DNA of 64,000 nucleotides from positions 90,812 to 154,811 of the forward strand of contig JAAXZN010000024.1 in the NCBI GenBank assembly GCA_012719855.1, in the 5' to 3' direction. A program made the position numbers and the translations under genes. Shown one piece after another: positions 17,022 through 26,681 of this stretch (positions within the stretch are counted from its first letter, which is position 1; every line of letters starts with the position of its first letter). This DNA comes from Serratia liquefaciens (GTDB lineage: Bacteria; Pseudomonadota; Gammaproteobacteria; Enterobacterales; Enterobacteriaceae). The notes beneath the pieces were generated by a model, which worked only from the letters and a program-made list of their open reading frames with translations, did no database searches and had not been told where the DNA came from.

Positions 17022-17972
17022 TCAGGCGCGGGTGGCAATGCGTTCACCCAGCAGCCCGGATGGGCGAAATACCAACACGGCGATCAATATCAGGAAGGCG
17101 AAAACGTCCTGGTAGTTACTGCCGAAGGTGCCCCCGGTCAGTTCGCCGAGATAGCCGGTGCCCAACGACTCGAACAGCCCCAGCAACAGACCGCCGAGCA
17201 TGGCGCCGCGCAGGTTGCCGATGCCGCCTAACACCGCCGCGGTAAAAGCTTTGATACCCGGCAGAAAGCCCATGGAGAAACCGGCATTGCCGTAGTTGCT
17301 GGCCATCATGATGCCCGCCACTGCCGCCAAAGCGCCGCCGAGGGCGAACGTCAGAACGATGATGCGGTTGGGGTCTATGCCCATCAGGCCGGCAACCTGC
17401 GGGTTTTCTGCCGTGGCGCGCATGGCACGCCCAAAGCGAGAGTGCTCGACCAATAGCAGCAGCCCGGCCATCACCAGCAGCGCGATTGCCAGCGTGGCAA
17501 TACCGGTACCGGTGATCACCGCCGGCGCGTGGTTGGCGCTGCCTGGGGTGAGGGCGATAGGATCCATTGGCAGCAGTTGCGGGAACATCAACGGGTTGCG
17601 CGACCAGATCAGCATGGCCAGCGTTTGCAGCAGCAGAGAAACGCCAATTCCGCTGATCAGCGGTGCCAGGCGCGGAGCATTGCGCAGACGACGATAGGCC
17701 AGGCGCTCAATACTCATAGATACCAGCGCGCAGACGGCCATGGCGATCAGCGCCGCTAGCAACAGCACGAGATAGGGTGACAGCGTAGGAAAATGGTGCT
17801 GCAACAGGTTAATGGCGGACAGGGCGCTCAGCGCTCCGACCATCAGCACATCGCCGTGGGCAAAATTGATGATGCGCAGAATGCCGTACACCATGGTGTA
17901 ACCCAGGGCAATCAAGGCATAAATGCTGCCGAGCATCAGCCCGTTGACGGTCTGCTGTACCAGCGTATCCAT
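17022..17972 (-). CDS. livH: Branched-chain-type ABC transporter permease, LivH type
   Basis: 316 residues from the ATG at 17972, which gives the usual LivH start MDTLVQQTVNGLMLGSIYAL. A GTG at 18011 would add 13 residues; neither has a good ribosome site on this strand, where the upstream sequence is CTCCTCCC. Multiple membrane segments and GYTMVYGILRIINFAHGD (about 25-42) are typical, as is the RATAENPQVAGLMGIDPNR docking loop. It is the first gene of the seven-gene operon, facing a LysR gene across a 172-base AT-rich gap where the operon promoter should lie. Confidence 0.88.
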   Translation of the reverse strand: MDTLVQQTVNGLMLGSIYALIALGYTMVYGILRIINFAHGDVLMVGALSALSAINLLQHHFPTLSPYLVLLLAALIAMAVCALVSMSIERLAYRRLRNAPRLAPLISGIGVSLLLQTLAMLIWSRNPLMFPQLLPMDPIALTPGSANHAPAVITGTGIATLAIALLVMAGLLLLVEHSRFGRAMRATAENPQVAGLMGIDPNRIIVLTFALGGALAAVAGIMMASNYGNAGFSMGFLPGIKAFTAAVLGGIGNLRGAMLGGLLLGLFESLGTGYLGELTGGTFGSNYQDVFAFLILIAVLVFRPSGLLGERIATRA

Positions 17973-18144
17973 AGGGAGGAGTCCCGAAAAATAATGATTC
18001 AGGAAGCTCACAGTAGAGAATTAAATATATTTGTAAAATACGGAAAAATAATTTCTTATACAGAAAATGTGTGTTTTTAATTTATTGATTTATTTGTATA
18101 TTAATTTTCAACCGCCGCCGATTTTTCAGCAAAATAGTCAACAT

Positions 18145-19053
18145 ATGAAAAAAACAGAACAATACAATGTGCCGTTGCCAAACGATCCACCGCTGCGCGC
18201 CGTACGGACCTTTGAAGCTATCGCCCGTCTGGGGAGCATTAGCGCCGCCGCGAAAGAGTTGGAAATATCGCCATCGGCGGTGAGCCATCAGCTCAAAACG
18301 CTTGAGGCCTTTCTGCAAATGCCGCTGACCGAGCGTCAGGGGCGCCGGTTGATATTGCGCAACGAAGGGCGTGACTATTACCGTTCGATCCGCTCGGCAT
18401 TTAACGTGCTGCGTCAGGCAACGGAGCAGGTGCGTGAGCAGTCGGCTTCCCGGCAGGTGACCATCAGCCTGATCCCGCTGTTTGGCATGGGGTGGTTCAT
18501 TCCGCGCTTGCGCGGCTTTCTGCGCGAGAATCCCGAAATCGACATCAACGTGGTGTATGCCAATCACCGCAATTACCTCAGCGACGCCGCAGATATCTCG
18601 ATTCGCTTTGGTTCGGGGCAATGGAGTGGCTATCGCAGCGAAAAACTGATGTCCGGCAAAATGGTGCCGGTGTGCAGCCGTGGGTTTATCCAACTGCACG
18701 GGCTGTTGGACATGCCAGAGCAGCTTGCACCCTTGCCGCTGTTGCACGACGAAGAGCGTGCAACCTGGATGCAGTGGTTTCAATTGGCCGGCGTCAAGCG
18801 GCCGCTGCGCAGTACCGGCCCGATGTTCGAGGACGGCCTGTTAACGCTGGCGGCGGTACAGGCGGGCCTGGGCTGCGCGCTGATGCGTGAACCGCTGATC
18901 GAACCCTATCTCAACAGTGGCGAACTGGTTAAATTGTTCGATCTGGCGATTGACGACGGTCGCGATTACTACCTGTGTGTACGCCAGGACAACGAACTGT
19001 CGCCCGAGGGGCTGAATTTGCAGCACTGGCTGCTGAAAGAGGCGGGAAACTGA
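18145..19053 (+). CDS. LysR-family transcriptional regulator, GcvA-like
   Basis: 302 residues from the ATG at 18145; the open frame continues 26 codons upstream through AT-rich DNA but those residues do not resemble a LysR start. The winged helix is at about 15-75 (LRAVRTFEAIARLGSISAAAKELEISPSAVSHQLKTLE), followed by the substrate-binding domain. It is divergent from the transporter plus ATC/carbamoyl hydrolase operon and is the obvious candidate activator. The intergenic region is AT-rich with several T-N11-A candidates, so I do not name one site. Confidence 0.86.
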   Translation: MKKTEQYNVPLPNDPPLRAVRTFEAIARLGSISAAAKELEISPSAVSHQLKTLEAFLQMPLTERQGRRLILRNEGRDYYRSIRSAFNVLRQATEQVREQSASRQVTISLIPLFGMGWFIPRLRGFLRENPEIDINVVYANHRNYLSDAADISIRFGSGQWSGYRSEKLMSGKMVPVCSRGFIQLHGLLDMPEQLAPLPLLHDEERATWMQWFQLAGVKRPLRSTGPMFEDGLLTLAAVQAGLGCALMREPLIEPYLNSGELVKLFDLAIDDGRDYYLCVRQDNELSPEGLNLQHWLLKEAGN

Positions 19054-19136
19054 AGGTTATCTCACTGACAGGCACACGCTAGCCGCCTGAACTGACTATC
19101 CTGAATAAACCGCAATGGTGAATACTGGAGACGTCA

Positions 19137-21017
19137 ATGAGCGCAGGGAATGAACCGGAACAGACGCCGAAAATGAGCCTGCCGCTGCTGGCCGGTGGCG
19201 CACTGGGCGTAGTGTTTGGTGATATCGGCACCAGCCCGTTATACACCCTGAAAACCGTGCTCTATCTCTCGGGGGATGCGCCGTCCGCGCCGGTGATCCT
19301 GGGCCTGCTGTCGCTGATTTTCTGGACGCTGGTGATCGTCACCTCGCTGAAGTACGCCATGTTTGCCATGCGCATCGATAACCGCGGCGAAGGCGGCATT
19401 ATGGCGTTGATGTCGTTGTTGGTCAGCAAGAAAAAGGCCCGGCCGATGGTGCTGTTTGCCGGTCTGTTCGGTGCGGCGTTGATTTACGGCGACGGGGCGA
19501 TTACCCCGGCGATTTCGGTGCTGTCGGCGTTGGAAGGGCTGAACATCGTGCTGCCCGAGTCGAAACCCTATATTTTGCCTGCGGCGGTGCTGATCCTGGT
19601 GAGCTTGTTTGCCATTCAGCCGTTGGGTACGGCACGCATCGGCAAAGTCTTCGGACCGATCATGGCGCTGTGGTTTTTCTCCATCGCCGTACTGGGCATC
19701 TGGGGCATTGTGCAGCATCCTGCGGTGCTGATGGCGTTGGATCCGCTGTACGGCATCCACTTTCTGTTTTCCAATGGGTTGACCAGCTTTTTGGTACTGG
19801 GCGGAGTGTTTCTCTGCGTCACCGGCGCGGAGGCGCTGTACGCCGACATGGGCCATTTCGGCAAAAAACCGATTTGGCTGGCCTGGTTTGGTATCGTCTT
19901 CCCCAGCCTGTTACTGAACTATGCCGGGCAGGCCGCGCTGATCCTCTCCGGTGCCGACGTCACCCAGAATATCTTTTTCCGCCTGTGCCCGCCGATGCTG
20001 CAAATCCCCCTGGTGATCCTGGCGACCCTGGCCACCATTATCGCCAGTCAGGCGATCATCAGCGGCGCCTTTTCCATGACCCGTCAGGCAATCCAACTGG
20101 GTTGGTTGCCACGTTTGCGGGTGAAGCAAACCACCGAGGAGAGCTACGGGCAAATCTATATCGGTGCCATCAACTGGTTGCTGATGGCGGTGACGGTATT
20201 TCTGACGGTGTTTTTCAAGTCTTCCGACAATCTGGCCGCGGCTTACGGCATTGCGGTTTCTCTCACCATGATCATGACCACCGGGCTGCTGTTTGTGGCC
20301 ATGCGCGAGGTATGGCGCTGGGGAACCCTCGCCAGTTTGCTGGTTGCCGGCGGCTTCTTTATCGTCGATCTCAGCTTCCTGTTGGCTAACCTCAGCAAGG
20401 TCATGCAGGGCGGGTATGTCCCTTTACTGATGGCCACGCTGGTTTATGGGGTGATGTTAATCTGGCATCGCGGAGTGTTGGCAGCCTCTCGGACGCTAGG
20501 GGAAAAGAGCCTGCCGCTGGCGGATTTTCTGGCGCACCTGGAAGAACGTAACATCCCAAGGGTGCCGGGCACCGCCATTTTTCTGACCCGAACGTTAACC
20601 GGCACGCCACCGGTAATGAAATGGCACGTTAAACGCAACGGTTCGCTGCACGCCAATGTGCTGGCGCTGCATATCATGATAGTTAACGAACCGCGGGTAA
20701 CGAATGCCGAACGGTTGGTGATGCGACAGCAGTCGCCGGGTTTCTGGTGCGCGGTGGCCAGCTATGGCTTTATGGAACGGCCCAATATTCCCCGCTTGCT
20801 GCAGCATGTGGAGGCGCAGAAAACCGGGCTCAACTTTGACGACGCCACCTACTATCTGGGGCATGAAAGCGTGGTGCGCCGTGAAGCCAGCGACAGATTG
20901 CCAGCCTGGCAGCGCAACATTTTTGCGCTGATGGTGCGCAACGGTATGCATGTGACGGATTACTATTATCTGCCCAGCGATCAGGTGGTGGAGATCAGCC
21001 GCCGGGTGCCGGTTTGA
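19137..21017 (+). CDS. kup: Low-affinity potassium transporter Kup
   Basis: 626 residues, close to the 622 of E. coli Kup. The N-terminal membrane domain contains GVVFGDIGTSPLYTLKTVLY (about 24-43) and GGIMALMSLL, and there are about twelve membrane segments up to residue 450. The hydrophilic C-terminal tail of about 170 residues is also typical. Kup takes up potassium, probably with protons, and is used at low pH and high osmolarity. TGGAG precedes the ATG. It stands alone, with a cupin gene 102 bases downstream. Confidence 0.95.
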   Translation: MSAGNEPEQTPKMSLPLLAGGALGVVFGDIGTSPLYTLKTVLYLSGDAPSAPVILGLLSLIFWTLVIVTSLKYAMFAMRIDNRGEGGIMALMSLLVSKKKARPMVLFAGLFGAALIYGDGAITPAISVLSALEGLNIVLPESKPYILPAAVLILVSLFAIQPLGTARIGKVFGPIMALWFFSIAVLGIWGIVQHPAVLMALDPLYGIHFLFSNGLTSFLVLGGVFLCVTGAEALYADMGHFGKKPIWLAWFGIVFPSLLLNYAGQAALILSGADVTQNIFFRLCPPMLQIPLVILATLATIIASQAIISGAFSMTRQAIQLGWLPRLRVKQTTEESYGQIYIGAINWLLMAVTVFLTVFFKSSDNLAAAYGIAVSLTMIMTTGLLFVAMREVWRWGTLASLLVAGGFFIVDLSFLLANLSKVMQGGYVPLLMATLVYGVMLIWHRGVLAASRTLGEKSLPLADFLAHLEERNIPRVPGTAIFLTRTLTGTPPVMKWHVKRNGSLHANVLALHIMIVNEPRVTNAERLVMRQQSPGFWCAVASYGFMERPNIPRLLQHVEAQKTGLNFDDATYYLGHESVVRREASDRLPAWQRNIFALMVRNGMHVTDYYYLPSDQVVEISRRVPV

Positions 21018-21119
21018 CCCGCCTGGCTATAGGTTAAAAGCAAAGGTTATTTAGCCGTTGGCGCGCCAGGAGGTAAATTGCGGTGGCAGCGAAGGGCGCT
21101 GCTTGCTGGAGAAGGGTTT

Positions 21120-21422
21120 ATGTCATTATTCGATCTTACTGCGCTGGCCGCCGATCTGCCGCAGGCGTGGCGCTCCAGCGTACTTGGAAAGGTGGGGGCG
21201 GCCAATATCAAAGTGCTGCGGATGGATCAGCGTGCGATTGCCGATGAGGTGCACGACTACCATGAGGGACTGCTGGTGATCGCCGGGCAGTTGCGGCTGG
21301 AAGTACAGGGAGAGACCATTACGGTCAATGCCGGGCAACTGTATCAGGCCGCCGCCGGTGTGCCGCATCGGGTGCTGGCGGGCAGCCAGGGCACCCTGGT
21401 GATTTTTGATTTGCCGGAGTGA
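21120..21422 (+). CDS. Small cupin-domain protein
   Basis: 100 residues from the ATG at 21120, which has GGAGAAGGG just upstream; an earlier in-frame start at 21078 lacks one. A single conserved beta-barrel is suggested by DEVHDYHEGLLVIAGQLRLEVQGETITVNAGQLYQAAAGVPHRVL, which has the His/Glu spacing of cupin motif 1 and the PHR of motif 2. Single-domain cupins bind metals or small ligands; the function is unknown. It is convergent with the TetR gene, whose stop codon adjoins. Confidence 0.75.
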   Translation: MSLFDLTALAADLPQAWRSSVLGKVGAANIKVLRMDQRAIADEVHDYHEGLLVIAGQLRLEVQGETITVNAGQLYQAAAGVPHRVLAGSQGTLVIFDLPE

Positions 21423-22007
21423 TCAATCCAGCGTGGCGAGCGCAATCTTGACCGCCGCTTCCAACCTTGCCCGGCTAACGCCATCGCGCGCCTGAACCGA
21501 CAAGCCGTGCAAGAAGGCGGCAAAAAAGTCGCCAAGGGCGTTAGCGTCGGTATTGGGCGGCAGTTCACCACTGGCAACGGCCGCGTGCAGCCGATCAACA
21601 ATGCCTTGGGTGCGAAGCAGACGATGTTCCGCCAGCCAGGCTTTGATCCCGCTGTTTTCGTCGCTGACGCTGGCAGCGGAGGAAACCACCATACACCCTT
21701 GCGGCAGGTCTGCGCGGCTGTAGAGCGCCACCGCGTCATCCAGCATGCGTTTTATCGCCGAGCGCACGCTGCTTTCTTCACTAAAGGCACGGTCGGCAAA
21801 CCCGCCTTCGAGGCTTTCGTAGTGGGCAATGGCTTCGCGAAACAGCAACTCTTTCGAGCCGAACGCCTTATAAATACGGGCGGAAGCGATGCCCAGTTCG
21901 GTCACCAAATCCGACATCGAGGTGCCTTCGTACCCCTGACGCCAAAACAAGTCTCGTGCTTTCAGTAACGCCTGTTCACGATCGAATTCGCGTGGTCTGC
22001 CTGCCAT
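21423..22007 (-). CDS. TetR/AcrR-family repressor
   Basis: 194 residues: an N-terminal helix-turn-helix (about 8-55; FDREQALLKARDLFWRQGYEGTSMSDLVTELGIASARIYKAFGSKELLF) and a helical ligand domain. It is divergent from the three-gene hydrolase operon at 22145-25027. A perfect inverted repeat (22110-22139) lies in the shared promoter region, so it very probably represses that operon, and perhaps itself. The inducer is unknown. Confidence 0.88.
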   Translation of the reverse strand: MAGRPREFDREQALLKARDLFWRQGYEGTSMSDLVTELGIASARIYKAFGSKELLFREAIAHYESLEGGFADRAFSEESSVRSAIKRMLDDAVALYSRADLPQGCMVVSSAASVSDENSGIKAWLAEHRLLRTQGIVDRLHAAVASGELPPNTDANALGDFFAAFLHGLSVQARDGVSRARLEAAVKIALATLD

Positions 22008-22109
22008 GACTCCGTTCCTGTCCTCAGTTGTTCAGCAAAACAGGATCGCTTAAATCCACTGTAATACCAACGATTTTTTAAAATTCGCTTGCCGGGAGAT
22101 TCATTTGAG

Positions 22110-22139
22110 CCTATTGTTTGTCAATCGACAAACAATAGG
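22110..22139. promoter_or_regulatory. Perfect inverted repeat, probable TetR operator
   Basis: CCTATTGTTTGTC (22110-22122) and GACAAACAATAGG (22127-22139) are exact reverse complements separated by AATC. The right arm runs into the ribosome binding site (AGGAG, 22137-22141) of the 22145 gene, so bound repressor, or an RNA hairpin, would block expression. The TetR gene starts 103 bases away in the opposite direction. Confidence 0.75.
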
Positions 22140-22144
22140 AGTTT

Positions 22145-23203
22145 ATGATGAAAACCCTGAAAGGTCCAAGCCTGCATCTCGCCCAGTTCAGTGACGACAC
22201 TGCCCCTTTTAACAGCCTGCCGGCGATCGCCCAATGGGCGGCGAAAACCGGTTTTAAAGCCCTGCAGATCCCCGCCTGGGACAGCCGTCTGTTTGATCTG
22301 GCCACCGCGGCAGAAAGCCAGACCTATTGCGACGAACTGATCGGCATGCTGGCAGAGCAGGGGCTGGTGGTCAGCGAACTGACGACGCATATTTTCGGTC
22401 AGTTGATGGCGGTGCACCCGGCTTATGACGCACTGTGCGACAGCTTTGCGCCACCAGAGCTGCACGGTAATTCGCAGGCGCGCAGCGAGTGGGCGCACCA
22501 GCAACTGCTGTTGGCGGCCAAAGCCTCAGCGCGGCTGGGCCTGACCGAAATGGGCACCTTTTCCGGTTCGCTGGCCTGGCCTTATCTGTTCCCGTTCCCG
22601 CAGCGCCCGGCGGGGCTGATCGAAACGGCGTTCGATGAGTTGGCCAAACGCTGGCTGCCGGTGCTCAACGCCTGCGATGAACAGGGGGTGAACCTGTGTT
22701 ATGAAATCCACCCCAGCGAAGATCTGCACGACGGTGTGACCTTTGAAATGTTCCATCAGCGTGTTGGCGGACACCCACGCTGCCAAATCCTGTTCGATCC
22801 GAGCCACTTCGTGCTGCAGCAGCTGAACTACCTGGATTACATTGATATTTATAAGGATTTCATTCGCATGTTCCACGTCAAGGACGCCGAATTCAATCCC
22901 ACCGGGCGACAGGGCATTTACGGCGGTTATCAGTCATGGACCGAGCGCGCCGGACGTTTCCGCTCATTGGGCGACGGCCAGGTGGATTTCAAGGGCATCT
23001 TCTCCCGGCTGACGCAGCACGGTTACGACGGTTGGGCGACGCTGGAGTGGGAGTGCTGCCTGAAGCATCCACAGGATGGGGCCCGCGAAGGTGCCGCCTT
23101 TATTCGTGATCACATCATCAATGTTACCGACAAGGTGTTTGATGACTTCGCCGGCGCGCCGGTTGATCAACAGCAAATCAACACTTTGCTCGGCCTGCGC
23201 TGA
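22145..23203 (+). CDS. Sugar phosphate isomerase/epimerase-like TIM-barrel protein
   Basis: 352 residues of the xylose isomerase-like AP endonuclease 2 fold. Likely metal and substrate residues are in NLCYEIHPSEDLHDG (Glu, His), ILFDPSHFVLQQL (Asp, His), MFHVKDAEF (His, Asp) and WATLEWECCLKHP (Glu). The two ATG codons at 22145 and 22148 both fit; AGGAG lies three or six bases before them. It is the first gene of a TetR-controlled unit with two alpha/beta hydrolases. Members of this family epimerise or isomerise sugars and sugar acids, or act as dehydratases; the substrate is unknown. Confidence 0.82.
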   Translation: MMKTLKGPSLHLAQFSDDTAPFNSLPAIAQWAAKTGFKALQIPAWDSRLFDLATAAESQTYCDELIGMLAEQGLVVSELTTHIFGQLMAVHPAYDALCDSFAPPELHGNSQARSEWAHQQLLLAAKASARLGLTEMGTFSGSLAWPYLFPFPQRPAGLIETAFDELAKRWLPVLNACDEQGVNLCYEIHPSEDLHDGVTFEMFHQRVGGHPRCQILFDPSHFVLQQLNYLDYIDIYKDFIRMFHVKDAEFNPTGRQGIYGGYQSWTERAGRFRSLGDGQVDFKGIFSRLTQHGYDGWATLEWECCLKHPQDGAREGAAFIRDHIINVTDKVFDDFAGAPVDQQQINTLLGLR

Positions 23204-23232
23204 GCCACGCAATTCCACGACGGAGAACAACA

Positions 23233-24129
23233 ATGACACTGCAAAATAACGGGTCCATGACCAATGGACCTGAGCCGGAACACGTCTATGCGCGGGTAAA
23301 GGGTAACCGCATCCACTGCGTCACACTGGGCGAAGGGCAGCCGGTATTGCTTATCCCTGGCTGGCCGCAAACCTGGTTTACCTGGCGTCATGTCATGCAA
23401 GCGCTGGCGGCCGCCGGTTTTAAAGCGATAGCGGTAGACCCGCCGGGCATCGGCGATTCGGACAAGCCGATCGGTGGGTATGACACCGGCAGCGTTGCCG
23501 AGACGCTGCACCAGACCATGCTGCAACTGGGGCATGACCGTTATCAACTGATTGGCCATGACATCGGCATGTGGGTTGGCTATGCGATGGCGAGCGACTT
23601 CCCGCAGGCGGTGACGGGGCTGGTGCTGACGGAGGCGGTGATCCCCGGCCTGGCACCGGCGCCACCGATTTTTGTCCCGGCAGATCAAAATATTTTCCTG
23701 TGGCACTTCATGTTCAACCAACTGGCGGATCTGCCGGAGACGTTGACGCAGGGCCGCGAGAGGGAATATCTCAGCTATATCTTTAACCGCTGGTCCTATC
23801 GCCGGGATCGGGTGGCGGCAGAAACCTATATTGCCGCCTATTCAGCACCGGGAAGTTTGCGGGCCGGTTTTGACTACTACCGCGCCATTCCGGAAACCAT
23901 CCGCCAAAACCGGCGGCGGGCGGAGACTCGGCTGACCATGCCGGTGATGACCATTGGTGCAGAACACGCCACCGGCGACGCGCCTTTCGTCACGCTGCGC
24001 GACAACGCGGTGGATCTGCGAGGAGAAACCGTGGCCGGCTGTGGCCATTTCATTACCGAAGAGTGCCACGAGGAATTTATCGCGTTGGTGATCCCCTTCC
24101 TGTCAGGGAGCCAGAACCATGCCGCTTGA
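23233..24129 (+). CDS. Alpha/beta-fold hydrolase (epoxide hydrolase/dehalogenase-like)
   Basis: 298 residues. The oxyanion segment LLIPGWPQTWFTWRHVM (about 37-53) and DPPGIGDSD precede the nucleophile elbow GHDIGMW, whose central Asp (rather than Ser) is the hallmark of epoxide hydrolases and haloalkane dehalogenases. The late His in AGCGHFITEECHEEF would complete the triad. It starts 29 bases after the isomerase-like gene and overlaps the next hydrolase by 11 bases, so the three are co-transcribed. The actual substrate is unknown. Confidence 0.83.
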   Translation: MTLQNNGSMTNGPEPEHVYARVKGNRIHCVTLGEGQPVLLIPGWPQTWFTWRHVMQALAAAGFKAIAVDPPGIGDSDKPIGGYDTGSVAETLHQTMLQLGHDRYQLIGHDIGMWVGYAMASDFPQAVTGLVLTEAVIPGLAPAPPIFVPADQNIFLWHFMFNQLADLPETLTQGREREYLSYIFNRWSYRRDRVAAETYIAAYSAPGSLRAGFDYYRAIPETIRQNRRRAETRLTMPVMTIGAEHATGDAPFVTLRDNAVDLRGETVAGCGHFITEECHEEFIALVIPFLSGSQNHAA

Positions 24130-25027
24130 TCCCCTGATTGCTCGTTTTCTGGCAGAGGCTGCGCAGGCACCAGCGCCTGCATCGCTCGGTGAGATGCGAG
24201 AGGCCGCCCAGGCCGGGCTGTTGGCGCTGCAGGGCGAAGCCGAAGCCAGCGGTGGCGTCCGTGATGGTTGGGTGACCGCTGACGATGGGCAGGCTATCGC
24301 CATTCGTGCCTATACGCCGGTGGGAGCGACACCGGGTGAGCCTTTGCCTGCGATGCTGTATGCCCACGGCGGCGGCTGGTGTCTGGGATCGCTGGCGCTG
24401 TACGACCGGCCTTGTCAGGCGTTAGCCAATGCCACCGGGCGATTGATCCTGTCGGTTGACTACCGGTTGGCGCCTGAGTATCCCTATCCACGGCCGCTCG
24501 AGGACGTGTATCAGGCCCTGTGCGGCGTGGTGGAAAGGGCCGATGAGTGGGGCGTTGACGTTGCCCGCATGGCGGTAGGCGGCGACAGCGCAGGCGGTAA
24601 CCTGGCCGCGGCGGTGGCGTTATTGGCCCGTGACCGTAAGGGGCCGCTGATTGAGCATCAGCTGTTGCTGTATCCGGCATTGAGTCGTGCGATGGATACC
24701 GCAAGCTATGAGGAGTATGCGCAAGGGTATTATTTGACGCGGGAAGTGATGGAGTTTTGCTGGGACACCTATCTGGGCAACGCGGACGAGTCACAGGATC
24801 CTTACGCAGAGCCACTGCATGCCCAAAGATTGCAGCGGTTACCCCCGGCGACCATTCTCAGTTGCGAATACGATCCGTTGCGCGACGAGGCCGAGCTTTA
24901 TGCCCTGCGGTTGCAGGAGGCGGGTGTAGAGGTGCGTTGTGAGCGGCTGCCGGGCATGGTGCATGCCTGCATTCACATGCTGGGCTTGACCCCGGCGGCG
25001 CGGGTGTTGTTCGACAAGCTAGGCTGA
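24119..25027 (+). CDS. Alpha/beta hydrolase, hormone-sensitive lipase family
   Basis: 302 residues with the HSL-type oxyanion motif HGGGW (near residue 82), nucleophile elbow GDSAGGN (about 155-161), the acidic residue in YDPLRDEAE and the His of GMVHAC near the C-terminus. This is a carboxylesterase of short acyl esters or a relative. Its ATG lies inside the end of the preceding hydrolase gene. With the TIM-barrel protein and the Asp-nucleophile hydrolase, it makes up a small catabolic or detoxifying unit under the TetR repressor. A strong terminator follows. Confidence 0.85.
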   Translation: MPLDPLIARFLAEAAQAPAPASLGEMREAAQAGLLALQGEAEASGGVRDGWVTADDGQAIAIRAYTPVGATPGEPLPAMLYAHGGGWCLGSLALYDRPCQALANATGRLILSVDYRLAPEYPYPRPLEDVYQALCGVVERADEWGVDVARMAVGGDSAGGNLAAAVALLARDRKGPLIEHQLLLYPALSRAMDTASYEEYAQGYYLTREVMEFCWDTYLGNADESQDPYAEPLHAQRLQRLPPATILSCEYDPLRDEAELYALRLQEAGVEVRCERLPGMVHACIHMLGLTPAARVLFDKLG

Positions 25028-25030
25028 TAA

Positions 25031-25064
25031 AAAATGCCCCGAATGGATGATCCGGGGCATTTTT
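25031..25064. terminator. Bidirectional Rho-independent terminator
   Basis: AAAATGCCCCG (25031-25041) pairs with CGGGGCATTTT (25053-25063) over an 11-base loop. It has A-rich and T-rich flanks on both sides and lies between the convergent esterase and aldehyde dehydrogenase genes. Confidence 0.85.
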
Positions 25065-25079
25065 GCCGGCCTGAATGAC

Positions 25080-26513
25080 TTAATGGCCGGCGACGGTGAC
25101 GAAGCGGGTTTCCAGATAGGATTCGATCGCTTCGCTGCCGCCTTCGGTACCGTGGCCGGAGTCTTTCACCCCACCAAATGGCGTTTCAGGCAGGCCAAAA
25201 CCTATGTGGTTGATGCTGAGCATGCCGCTCTCCACATCGCGTCCCAGCGCCGTCACCGTGGCGATGCTGCGGCTGTAGGCGTAAGCCGCCAGACCGTACG
25301 GCAGGCGGTTAGCCTCGGCAATGGCTTCGTCATAGGTGGCGAACGGACGCAGCAGGGCTACCGGGCCAAAAGGTTCTTCAGACATCGCGCGCGCACTCAG
25401 CGGCACGTCACGCAATACCGTCGGCTCAAAGAAATTACCGACACCCGCCACGCGGTGACCGCCGGTTGTGGCTTTAGCGCCCTGGGCAATCGCATCTTTC
25501 ACAAAGGCATCAATAGCCTCTACGCTGCGTTGCAGTACCATCGGGCCCATGGTGACGCCTTCCTGCAAACCGTTGCCCAGCTTGATGTCACGCACCACCG
25601 CGGTGAACTTCTCGACAAAGGCTTCATAAACGCCTTGCTGGATCAGGAAACGCGTCGGGGCAATGCAGACCTGACCGGCGTTGCGGAACTTGGCCAACGC
25701 CAGCTCTTTGGCGGCCGCGTCGAGATCGGCATCGTCAAAAATCAGCACCGGCGCGTGGCCACCCAGCTCCATAGTGGCTTTCTTCATGTGCTGACCGGCC
25801 AGTGCCGCCAAATGTTTACCCACGCGGGTGGAACCGGTAAACGAGATCTTACGAATGGTCTGATGCGGGATCAGGTACTCGGAGATCTCCGCCGGAGTCC
25901 CGTATACCAGCGCGATAACGCCCGCCGGCACGCCTGCGTCGGCAAAGGCTCTGATCAGCTCCGCTGGTGAGGCCGGAGTCTCTTCCGGGCCTTTGACGAT
26001 GATCGAACAGCCTGCTGCCAGCGCGGCGGACAGTTTGCGAACAGTCTGATTAATCGGGAAATTCCACGGCGTAAAGGCGGCAACGGGGCCCACCGGCAGT
26101 TTCAGGGTTTGCTGCTGAACATCGCGGCTGCGGGATGGGATAATCTGGCCGTAAGTGCGGCTGGCTTCGCCGGCAAACCAGTCGATCACGTCCGCCGAAT
26201 TAAGGATTTCAACCTTGGCCTGCGCCACCGGTTTGCCTTGTTCCTGACTCATGATGGCGGCGATCTTCTCGGCGCGTTCACGCAACAATGCTGCGGCCTT
26301 GCGCATCAGGTTTGCACGCTGATAGGCGGAGGTATCGCGCCAGACTTTAAAACCGCGTTCGGTTGCGTCCAGTGCCAGATCGAGATCGGCTGCGGCGGCA
26401 TGCGCCACGCTGCCAATCACCTCATCGGTCGCGGGGTTGGTGACCGGCGTGGTTTTGCCGGCGACTGCGTTACGCCATTGTCCGTCGATATAGAGTTGAG
26501 TATCTGGGTACAT
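25080..26513 (-). CDS. NAD(P)-dependent aldehyde dehydrogenase, succinate-semialdehyde dehydrogenase type
   Basis: 477 residues of the aldehyde dehydrogenase superfamily. [49 protein letters not shown], the general base Glu in [12 protein letters not shown], and the nucleophile Cys in [13 protein letters not shown] are all present. Similarity is greatest to the GabD/Sad group that oxidises succinate semialdehyde, but specificity in this group is broad. It is a single gene, convergent with the esterase operon and divergent from the AraC-type regulator at 26682, which may control it. Confidence 0.86.
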   Translation of the reverse strand: MYPDTQLYIDGQWRNAVAGKTTPVTNPATDEVIGSVAHAAAADLDLALDATERGFKVWRDTSAYQRANLMRKAAALLRERAEKIAAIMSQEQGKPVAQAKVEILNSADVIDWFAGEASRTYGQIIPSRSRDVQQQTLKLPVGPVAAFTPWNFPINQTVRKLSAALAAGCSIIVKGPEETPASPAELIRAFADAGVPAGVIALVYGTPAEISEYLIPHQTIRKISFTGSTRVGKHLAALAGQHMKKATMELGGHAPVLIFDDADLDAAAKELALAKFRNAGQVCIAPTRFLIQQGVYEAFVEKFTAVVRDIKLGNGLQEGVTMGPMVLQRSVEAIDAFVKDAIAQGAKATTGGHRVAGVGNFFEPTVLRDVPLSARAMSEEPFGPVALLRPFATYDEAIAEANRLPYGLAAYAYSRSIATVTALGRDVESGMLSINHIGFGLPETPFGGVKDSGHGTEGGSEAIESYLETRFVTVAGH

Positions 26514-26681
26514 TGTTGCCTCTTACTTTCAAGGGGTTAAAAACGGGTTTCCCGTTCTGCGGCGGGATAATCAAGACGCCGGTGCTGGCTGGCAGATGCC
26601 TGACGCTGAGTAAAATACCCTACGCTGAATGAGCATCAGCGTCCAGAAAACCGCGTTGCGCACTACTCAAAACCTGCGGCG

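Noticed and set aside
18012..18144. A specific LysR operator in the livH-LysR gap
   Set aside because: The region is so AT-rich that many T-N11-A matches occur; none stands out as a palindrome.
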